Assembly (NCBI RefSeq): GCF_004138405.1
Contig: NZ_PRLL01000015.1
Coordinates: forward strand, 1-14,623
Reading direction: 5' to 3'
DNA: 14,623 nucleotides
From: Candidatus Nanosyncoccus nanoralicus
GTDB lineage: Bacteria > Patescibacteriota > Saccharimonadia > Saccharimonadales > Saccharimonadaceae
Numbering within the stretch: position 1 is the first letter of the stretch; each line of letters begins with the position of its first letter. A program made the translations under genes and the position numbers. The notes beneath the pieces are model-generated. The model saw nothing but the letters and a program-made list of their open reading frames with translations. It was not told where the DNA came from and did no database searches. Shown in pieces: positions 6,929 through 12,141 of the stretch.

Positions 6929-7579
6929 ATGAATAAAATCAATCTATTTATTACTGAGGCAAATGGTAATCTTTCAAACAAGAGGACTCTCATTTTAAAT
7001 GCCATTAAGAAGGCAGAGGAATATACTTTTCCTAAGCTTAAAATAGATTGGGATATTGATATTGTTATTACTAATCGTGTATATGAGTTTGTCATTCCTG
7101 AAGACGGAGTTGGTGGCCGATCCTATGCTAGTGATTTTATCCTCATCAGCATCAATGAAGATAAGATCACAGAAAATATCTTAGCAGAAACTTTGGTCCA
7201 TGAACTTTGTCATGCCGCTAGATGGGGTAAAAACGATGAGTGGATGAATACCTTGTTTGATGGAATGATTAGCGAAGGTATTGCTACATATTTTGAATCT
7301 GAATTCGTAAAAGATAAAGCTGAAAAACAACTTTTCCTAAAAACCGTAGTAGAACGTTCCAATGAAGAAAATGAAAAGGTCTACGAAGAACTTAAGGGTC
7401 AATTTAAAAACGAGGGATATGATTACCAAACAATCTTCTTTAATGGGAATGACAAATTACCAAGATGGAGTGGTTATTCACTTGGATATTTAATTGTAAA
7501 GAAATATCTAGAGAAATCTGGCAAAACAATTGAAGAAGCATTTGCCGATAAATACGCAGATATTGAGGCCGCATTATAG
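6929..7579 (+). CDS. Putative zinc metallopeptidase (HExxH zincin)
   Basis: This 216-residue protein lacks a signal peptide or membrane segment. The zincin motif HELCH is at residues 91-95 (ETLVHELCHAARW) and a downstream SEGIATYFE near 115-123 supplies the probable third ligand glutamate, the arrangement of the DUF2268-type predicted Zn-dependent proteases. An earlier in-frame ATG (6923) lies directly after the -10 box, inside the 6 bases before the expected transcription start, so the ATG at 6929 is chosen. It converges with the YcaO-nitroreductase gene, 42 bases away, sharing a terminator. In related RiPP pathways a peptidase removes the leader peptide, so a processing role is conceivable, but the opposite orientation gives no direct evidence of linkage. 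A general intracellular peptidase is equally possible. Confidence 0.75.
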   Translation: MNKINLFITEANGNLSNKRTLILNAIKKAEEYTFPKLKIDWDIDIVITNRVYEFVIPEDGVGGRSYASDFILISINEDKITENILAETLVHELCHAARWGKNDEWMNTLFDGMISEGIATYFESEFVKDKAEKQLFLKTVVERSNEENEKVYEELKGQFKNEGYDYQTIFFNGNDKLPRWSGYSLGYLIVKKYLEKSGKTIEEAFADKYADIEAAL

Positions 7580-7610
7580 AAAAAGCCCGGGATTACTCTC
7601 GGACTTTTTT
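7580..7610. terminator. Shared bidirectional terminator between convergent genes
   Basis: The arms AAAAAG-C-CCG and CGG-A-CTTTTT (one C/A mismatch) form a hairpin with an A run on the left and a T run on the right. It serves the metallopeptidase gene rightward and the fused synthetase gene leftward. Confidence 0.8.
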
Positions 7611-7621
7611 GTTGTATAGTT

Positions 7622-9742
7622 TTATGCGAAATAATGTGGCATCGCGAGGCTCTTTTCATTTACTACTAAATCGAGTCTATCGTAATGAGCGGAATAAAAA
7701 CCGAAGTTAATCTGCAGTAGTTTTGGGCTAAGTACCCTTACAACAGACAACTTATATGTAGGATTGGATAAATCTACAGTTGTAACATCAAGGTGTTTCT
7801 TCAGGGCTTCAATACCCCATTCTGCATTTTCTGCGAAATATTCAGTTTTGCGCCCACTCCAAAGCCACGATAGCATACCTACATATTTTCCCGTGTGATA
7901 AACTTTACCATGATCGGTAGGGGTAGAAACTAACTTTGGATTAATTTCGGAATTATCTGGGTAGTTAATACAGAGTAAGAGATTGTATTCCGCCTCTTGT
8001 AAAGCCTTATTGATGGTATCCGGAATATTCACTTTTTTGATTGTTGCCGCCGCTCCGCTCACGAAGAATGGATATTTATTAGAAACAACAATCGCCTCAA
8101 ACACCCAGCCGTATTCGGAAGGCATTTCAAGAATCGTTATTTTGCGATTTTGTTTCTGCCAATGTGAAATACGTTTTCTGACGTGAATAGGTAGAATATT
8201 TTCGGCGATAATGTTTGGGGATTCATGGGAATACCAATTTCTCATTAATGCATCACGTTCGATCAGTTCGACCAAAGCGCGCTCCTCGGCTTCCTTGTAG
8301 TTGTCGTAGGCTGCAATGCCAGATGAATGCCCGAAATAGATTCGGTTCTTACTAGTCTTCTGTCCGTAATATATGATGTCTGACGGTATATAGACTTCCG
8401 TCCCATCGAACTTACGACCAAGAGTCCAGCTGATCAATAAATCTTTGGTAAAATAGCTTACTCCGCACTTTTCTGCTTGCTCTTTTGTGAGTGGAAAATA
8501 ATCGTACGGATGAAGCCAACTCTTAAGATTACTGGCCTCTCCAAAGTAGTCAGAACGAACTTGGCTAGACAAAAAGCGTTCATAACCTTCGACTGTTGCC
8601 TTAAAGACAGCATCGGCATACGAAGGACTTGTTGCGCCGGCATACTGCTCGTTACCACATTCATCATGATAGGTTGTTGTGGCTCCAAAGAAAGAACCAT
8701 CATCTCCAAATACTTTGATCCATATTTTTTCTACAGGCTTGCTTTCGCCAACATTTTCTTCGACATAGCGAATCTTGTTGAACGGTTCAGCTTCCGTATC
8801 TAACGGATAGCCAATCGGTATTGAAATAATTGGCCAAATATCATCTTCGAGTTCGAGTTCTCTCTTGAGTGGCTCATCCTGAACCCCACCCATTTCACAG
8901 GAACCCAGACCTTGTTCTGCACAATAGAGACTAATATTCTGTGCGACATGACCAACTTCGATTTGTGTCAGTGTATAGCCACGATTTGCATATTTGAACG
9001 GTTGTCTCTTGAGGTCTGCTGCAATTACAATTTGGACAGACGATCTAAACGGCATCTCTTCCTGATTAAAACAGTATTTGAGTTGGATCTCATCTACTTC
9101 GGAGTTAAACAGAATGAGCGTGTCGTTTTCTGCATCATACTCGTAGTAGCCGGCTTTAAAACCATCTTGGTCTTTTTCGGCCAGCACATATATCCTCAAA
9201 GGATAAAGTGCTCCACCACTCGGTACGACATGATCCTTAATAAAGTATGCAAAATGACAAAGATTACCAACCTGCTTAAGCGTGAGTTTTTTATCTGAAA
9301 AATTGCGGTAAGAACGCCTTTTTTTCAAAATACTGGTGAAAAAGGTATTCTCATCTTTTTCGAATGAGTGAACTTCACCGCTTTTAGCTGACCTTCTCGG
9401 ACTAGCTGAATATTCTGCTACTTCATCTTGTGAAAGATTACAATTGAAACCTGTGGGATAGTTGCGAATTCTATGGAAATGAAGATATTGTTCCCTAGAA
9501 TCAACAACTAGTTCAAGCTCCACAAGTTCCGATAAGACTTCGGAAACTTCATCAAGTGACACAGAAGAAAGCTCAGCGATTAACTCTGTGGTATTGTATC
9601 CGTTGCAAAACTTGAGGATCTTCCATAATTCCTCGGCCATTTCTGGACCGATGTCAATTTGGTCCTTGCGGTAAAGGAATCTAATTCCACCTTCATGAGG
9701 TACTGCTGGAACAACTAAAATAGGGGCAAAATCTTTCTTCAT
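7622..9742 (-). CDS. Fused SagB-type dehydrogenase / YcaO cyclodehydratase (azole-peptide synthetase)
   Basis: This predicted cytoplasmic enzyme would install thiazoles and oxazoles in the adjacent Cys/Ser-rich peptide. YcaO domains use ATP to cyclise Cys/Ser/Thr, and SagB-type nitroreductases oxidise the azolines with FMN. In 706 residues: positions 8-95 look like a winged-helix or PqqD-like segment (ELWKILKFCNGYNTTELIAEL, ending LVELELVVD), a candidate leader-binding element. About 130-320 is the nitroreductase, with RRSYRNF at 142-148, PSGGALYP at 174-181 and EQGLGSCEMGG near 276-286. About 335-706 is YcaO, with VEGYERF near 384-390, EAEERALVELIERDA at 484-498 and ALQEAE at 580-585, the ATP/Mg motifs. 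The C-terminus is AMPHYFA, a reduced form of the proline-rich YcaO tail. No E1-like partner gene is seen. The ATG at 9742 is chosen over GTG at 9751 because AAAGGA lies 10 bases upstream of it but abuts the GTG. Confidence 0.9.
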   Translation of the reverse strand: MKKDFAPILVVPAVPHEGGIRFLYRKDQIDIGPEMAEELWKILKFCNGYNTTELIAELSSVSLDEVSEVLSELVELELVVDSREQYLHFHRIRNYPTGFNCNLSQDEVAEYSASPRRSAKSGEVHSFEKDENTFFTSILKKRRSYRNFSDKKLTLKQVGNLCHFAYFIKDHVVPSGGALYPLRIYVLAEKDQDGFKAGYYEYDAENDTLILFNSEVDEIQLKYCFNQEEMPFRSSVQIVIAADLKRQPFKYANRGYTLTQIEVGHVAQNISLYCAEQGLGSCEMGGVQDEPLKRELELEDDIWPIISIPIGYPLDTEAEPFNKIRYVEENVGESKPVEKIWIKVFGDDGSFFGATTTYHDECGNEQYAGATSPSYADAVFKATVEGYERFLSSQVRSDYFGEASNLKSWLHPYDYFPLTKEQAEKCGVSYFTKDLLISWTLGRKFDGTEVYIPSDIIYYGQKTSKNRIYFGHSSGIAAYDNYKEAEERALVELIERDALMRNWYSHESPNIIAENILPIHVRKRISHWQKQNRKITILEMPSEYGWVFEAIVVSNKYPFFVSGAAATIKKVNIPDTINKALQEAEYNLLLCINYPDNSEINPKLVSTPTDHGKVYHTGKYVGMLSWLWSGRKTEYFAENAEWGIEALKKHLDVTTVDLSNPTYKLSVVRVLSPKLLQINFGFYSAHYDRLDLVVNEKSLAMPHYFA

Positions 9743-9801
9743 AATAGTCACATCCTTTCTAAAAACTATATTTTAAGGTTCCAGATATAAATCCTACTCT
9801 A

Positions 9802-9832
9802 TTTTTATAACATATTTGTTATAAAAACACAA
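9802..9832 (-). promoter_or_regulatory. Synthetase promoter with overlapping palindrome (candidate operator)
   Basis: On the minus strand -35 TTGTGT (9827-9832), 17 bases and -10 TATAAA (9804-9809), preceded by TGT, form a fair promoter. A perfect 10-bp inverted repeat, TTTTTATAAC-N6-GTTATAAAAA (9802-9827), covers the spacer and the -10. It could bind a dimeric regulator; being A/T-only at its ends it could also simply be a weak hairpin. The predicted leader of about 55 bases carries the ribosome-binding site. Confidence 0.45.
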
Positions 9833-9859
9833 AAAGTGGCCCGAGACGAATCCCGGGCC
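9831..9859 (-). terminator. Terminator-like hairpin between precursor and synthetase
   Basis: GGCCCG / CGGGCC arms (9854-9859 and 9838-9843), a 10-base loop and, after AC, five T on the minus strand. It lies about 75 bases beyond the precursor stop. In RiPP operons such hairpins let the short precursor be made in excess over the enzymes, with partial read-through. Confidence 0.75.
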
Positions 9860-9932
9860 TTAGCGTAAACTTGGCATATGTGAGACCAGGCTATTGCAGG
9901 TTGATTTACTGTTTGGTGATTGTTAGTGGGAA

Positions 9933-10121
9933 TTACTTTCCGCCACCACCGCAGCCACCACCGCCGCCGCTGTTACAACCGGAACCACCGCCGCAAGAAC
10001 CGCCGCTGCCTCCACAGCCGCCACCGCAGCCAGAACCACAACTGGCTCCGCCGCAGTTAGATGCTGCATTTAGATGTGTAGCTCTATAAGGTGTACGAGT
10101 GATATTGAGAAGTCTCTTCAT
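9933..10121 (-). CDS. Microcin B17-like Gly/Cys/Ser-rich azole-peptide precursor
   Basis: This 62-residue peptide is the probable substrate of the fused synthetase. Residues 1-20 form a short basic leader (MKRLLNITRTPYR, then ATHLNAA). Residues 21-62 are a core made almost only of Gly, Cys and Ser, with 7 Cys (23, 28, 32, 36, 43, 49, 57) and 7 Ser. Two Ser-Cys pairs (27-28 and 42-43), both preceded by a small residue and followed by Gly, would give fused oxazole-thiazole units like those of microcin B17. Other sites are single Cys spaced by Gly runs (GCGGGCGG). The chain ends in Lys. The start is fixed by a near-perfect GAAAGGAGGT ending 8 bases before the ATG; the frame stays open 26 codons further upstream, but without any such signal. 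A structural Gly/Cys-rich peptide is the alternative, disfavoured by the neighbouring enzyme. Confidence 0.88.
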   Translation of the reverse strand: MKRLLNITRTPYRATHLNAASNCGGASCGSGCGGGCGGSGGSCGGGSGCNSGGGGGCGGGGK

Positions 10122-10280
10122 ATCTGTATACCTCCTTTCATGAAAAGATGTATATGATAAACGATAGACAATCTTATCACAGCTTCTGAAGAAGCCCACA
10201 CATATATGATAGTTTATGATTATCGAATCGTTACCATCGAAACAGTAAAATCGTATAAAAGAACGACTTTTTCTCTAGTC
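10122..10280 (-). promoter_or_regulatory. Long 5' leader of the precursor mRNA
   Basis: From the predicted start near 10280 to the precursor ATG there are about 159 untranslated bases, unusually long for this window. They hold a small hairpin GCTTC-TTCA-GAAGC (near 10180-10195), two copies of TATCATATA (minus strand, at 10151-10159 and 10203-10211) and the strong GAAAGGAGGT ribosome-binding site near 10131-10140. No known riboswitch is recognised. Confidence 0.4.
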
Positions 10281-10286
10281 ATTGTT

Positions 10287-10315
10287 ATTATATTACATTA
10301 ATTAAATAAATGCAA
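10287..10315 (-). promoter_or_regulatory. Promoter of the azole-peptide operon
   Basis: On the minus strand -35 TTGCAT (10310-10315), a 17-base spacer and a perfect -10 TATAAT (10287-10292). It is the best promoter match upstream of the precursor gene; the surrounding DNA is very AT-rich, so chance matches are possible. Confidence 0.5.
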
Positions 10316-10389
10316 AAATATCATGTTAACTTACAACCTTTGCACCACAATCTTGCATTAAAATAAGGTATCTCTTAATCTATTTCTAG

Positions 10390-10836
10390 GAACTAACCAT
10401 AAATAAGAAGGACTACTTAATAGTGTATTATATGGGTAAAGACGTAGAAAAAGCAACAAGCAACACAAGAAGTAATTTTAGAAAAAGATGTATTACACAA
10501 ACTACTAGAGAATTTTGACAAAAATAGGTTTGCTATATATCGCTGGATGAAAAAATGAAGAAAACAACGAAATATATTATTGGAAAATTCTTGTAGGCTA
10601 TCTAAATTCTTTGGAAAAGTCTTTCATTGATAATATGTGGGATGGAATATCTCCACATTCGATTTAATATCAAGATTCACCCGAATACTTTAAGTAGAAA
10701 ATGTCTCAGAATAATATAATGAAATTAATCAACACTATAAGTAAAGGCTGAAAATGCTACATGGGCAAGGATTGTACTTAGATGGTATAGATTAATGTTT
10801 TTACGTTACCATTGGTTATCTGTTGATACTTTTTGA
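10390..10836 (+). pseudogene. Decayed protein-coding gene (unrecognised)
   Basis: Protein-like sequence continues across three frames with shifts and internal stops. One frame reads YLIVYYMGKDVEKAT up to about 10455. A second reads EVILEKDVLHKLLENFDKNR and ends WMKK at 10555. After a one-base shift, 10557 onward reads EIYYWKILVGYLNSLEKSF, then DGISPHSI, a TAA, QDSPEYFK and a TAG. From 10744 to the TGA at 10834 another frame reads ATWARIVLRWYR and LRYHWLSVDTF. The aromatic and charged residues look like a genuine globular protein, and the pieces join in order to give about 145 residues. I do not recognise the family. Two or three assembly errors plus stops are less likely than true decay. The gene lies between the tRNA and the RiPP operon, on the opposite strand to both. 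Confidence 0.55.
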
Positions 10837-10848
10837 AAAACGTAAAAA
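10798..10848. repeat. Inverted repeat at the end of the decayed gene
   Basis: TTTTTACGTT (10798-10807) and AACGTAAAAA (10839-10848) form a perfect 10-bp inverted repeat with a 31-base interval that contains the last codons and TGA of the pseudogene. It may be a weak terminator or an element end; there is no further support. Confidence 0.35.
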
Positions 10849-10945
10849 TATTATACATTAGAGTAGATATTGATGAAAAAACGGGGAATTCTCAAATTGC
10901 TACTTTCGAACATAGAATTAGGCGGTAAAAACATCATCTTTACCA

Positions 10946-10988
10946 TAAAAAAACCATTTGATACGCTGGTTTTTCATATCAAATGGTT
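10946..10988 (-). terminator. Terminator of tRNA-Gln
   Basis: A perfect 12-bp inverted repeat (AACCATTTGATA / TATCAAATGGTT, 13-base loop) ends in a run of seven T on the minus strand, starting 6 bases after the encoded CCA of the tRNA. Confidence 0.9.
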
Positions 10989-10993
10989 CTTTA

Positions 10994-11068
10994 TGGCTGG
11001 ACCTGCAGGATTCGAACCTGCGAATGACGGGACCAAAACCCGTTGCCTTACCACTTGGCGAAGGTCCA
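10994..11068 (-). tRNA. tRNA-Gln (anticodon UUG)
   Basis: The 75-base gene has a 7-bp acceptor stem (TGGACCT / AGGTCCA), discriminator G and an encoded CCA. The anticodon arm is ACGGG-TTTTGGT-CCCGT with anticodon TTG, decoding CAA (and CAG by wobble), and the T arm contains GGTTCGAATCC. It has its own promoter and terminator. Confidence 0.95.
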
Positions 11069-11081
11069 ATGTACTGCAACT

Positions 11082-11110
11082 ATTTTACCACAAAGTATTA
11101 AATTTTGAAA
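11082..11110 (-). promoter_or_regulatory. Promoter of tRNA-Gln
   Basis: -35 TTTCAA (11105-11110), 17 bases and -10 TAAAAT (11082-11087) with TGG in front, again an extended -10. The start would fall about 7 bases before the mature tRNA. Confidence 0.6.
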
Positions 11111-11132
11111 AGCTTAAACTAGATATAGGATA

Positions 11133-11795
11133 TTAGCGTTCGTAGACTTTAAATTCACAGTTTTTAAGATGTAGATTAATGGCACTGTCGTAGAGCGCGG
11201 AATAGAATAATCCTTGCTCTGTGCCACCGCGAAGGATATAGTCGACTATTTTAAGGATGCCAGCGTGAGAAGCTATCAGTACTTTTGCATCATTGCCATA
11301 GTTTGCCAACGTGTCAGCCTGAATTTGCTTTAATACACGATCAATCCGATGGAACATGTGTGGTACAGACTCCATTTTGAAACGGTCGGCATTAAAGCCA
11401 TCTTTCCAGCTAATTTCATGAATTCTGGAGCCTTCTTTACCTTCAAAGACGCCAAGTCCGCGTTCAATGAGATCCTCTGCATAACGAATGTAGCAATCTT
11501 TATTTAGATCATTATGTTGACGATAAAAATGGTTGAGCTCGATCGCATCTTCAAGACTTAATTCGTCAAAGATAGCTTTATCGGGAACGACACGTCCGAG
11601 GATGATCTGACAAGTTTTAGCTGCACGCTGCAATGGTGAGGCGTAAGCTATATTGAAGCGCACATCCTTTAGTTGATCACGAGCTCTTAGGGCTTGAAAT
11701 TGTCCTAAAGTATTTAATGGCGTGTCGGACCAGCCTTGATTTAATCCAAGATTATTCCAGTCAGTTTGTCCATGTCGTACTGTGTAAAATTTCAT
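11133..11795 (-). CDS. Histidine phosphatase family protein (phosphoglycerate mutase-like)
   Basis: This 220-residue member of the histidine phosphatase superfamily uses a phosphohistidine intermediate. The RHG motif is at residues 7-9 (YTVRHGQTDWN) with nucleophile H8. SPLQRAAKT near 53-61 supplies R57, and SHAG at 176-179 supplies the second catalytic H177. The acid is probably in LSLEDAIELN (about 79-88). Substrates in this family are diverse (sugar phosphates, nucleotides, cobalamin precursors), and the sequence does not choose between them; a metabolic phosphatase is more likely than a glycolytic mutase. GGTGGG lies 3 bases before the ATG, a weak Shine-Dalgarno site. It starts 19 bases after the small membrane-protein gene and is probably transcribed with it. 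Confidence 0.88.
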   Translation of the reverse strand: MKFYTVRHGQTDWNNLGLNQGWSDTPLNTLGQFQALRARDQLKDVRFNIAYASPLQRAAKTCQIILGRVVPDKAIFDELSLEDAIELNHFYRQHNDLNKDCYIRYAEDLIERGLGVFEGKEGSRIHEISWKDGFNADRFKMESVPHMFHRIDRVLKQIQADTLANYGNDAKVLIASHAGILKIVDYILRGGTEQGLFYSALYDSAINLHLKNCEFKVYER

Positions 11796-11814
11796 TTGCC
11801 CACCACTTTATTTT

Positions 11815-12033
11815 TTATTTATTTAACATTGTACCAACACCCCAAAGAAGGGTGAGAAGTGCGCCGGTTGCGCAAAGGATAATGCCGAGACCACCCCAGA
11901 AATAAGCATCTTGTTTACCAGAATCTTTAGGTGATTTAGCGGTAACTTTCTTGGTATTGGTGGCAGTTTTTTTGGCTACCTTGTGGTTAGTTTTGGTATT
12001 GATTGATTTTTTTGTTGTAGTTGTCTTTGGCAT
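11815..12033 (-). CDS. Small Lys/Thr-rich single-pass membrane protein
   Basis: The 72-residue protein has a strongly basic N-terminal half (about 1-42, dominated by Lys, Thr, Asn and Ala, with no acidic residue before Asp37) followed by one membrane helix at about 45-68 (WGGLGIILCATGALLTLLWG). The basic part should lie in the cytoplasm, where it could touch nucleic acid or the membrane surface. No family is recognised. Low-complexity composition with a clear promoter upstream and a following gene 19 bases away supports a real gene. No Shine-Dalgarno site is seen; the predicted leader is about 20 bases. Confidence 0.7.
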   Translation of the reverse strand: MPKTTTTKKSINTKTNHKVAKKTATNTKKVTAKSPKDSGKQDAYFWGGLGIILCATGALLTLLWGVGTMLNK

Positions 12034-12061
12034 GGTTTTTATTCTGTTAATGCTTTTTTCT

Positions 12062-12090
12062 ATTCTAACGCTTTCAGGTAAAAAAGTAAA
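12062..12090 (-). promoter_or_regulatory. Promoter of the small membrane-protein gene
   Basis: On the minus strand -35 TTTACT (12085-12090), 17-base spacer, -10 TAGAAT (12062-12067). It lies in the 108-base gap after murL, which otherwise holds nothing recognisable. Confidence 0.5.
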
Positions 12091-12141
12091 TGGTGCAAGA
12101 ATCTAGGTAAAAAATGAAGAGAGGACAATGTTTACTGTTAG

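Noticed and set aside
9743..9751. GTG start for the fused synthetase
   Set aside because: The AAAGGA site would be almost touching the GTG, while the ATG at 9742 has a workable 10-base spacing.
9871..10089. Proline-rich ORF on the plus strand
   Set aside because: It is the antisense of the Gly-rich precursor codons (GGC/GGT read as GCC/CCG); no ribosome-binding site.
10122..10199. Longer precursor starting 26 codons upstream
   Set aside because: The GAAAGGAGGT Shine-Dalgarno is placed for the ATG at 10121, and the upstream residues do not look like a leader.
10390..10836. Alternative genetic code (UGA read as Gly or Trp) to rescue the broken gene
   Set aside because: The breaks include frame shifts and TAA/TAG stops, and prfB is present, so recoding would not restore a frame.
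10870..11136. Rightward 88-codon ORF across the tRNA
   Set aside because: It contains the well-known spurious translation AGPAGFEPANDG, produced by reading the antisense of a tRNA; no gene there.
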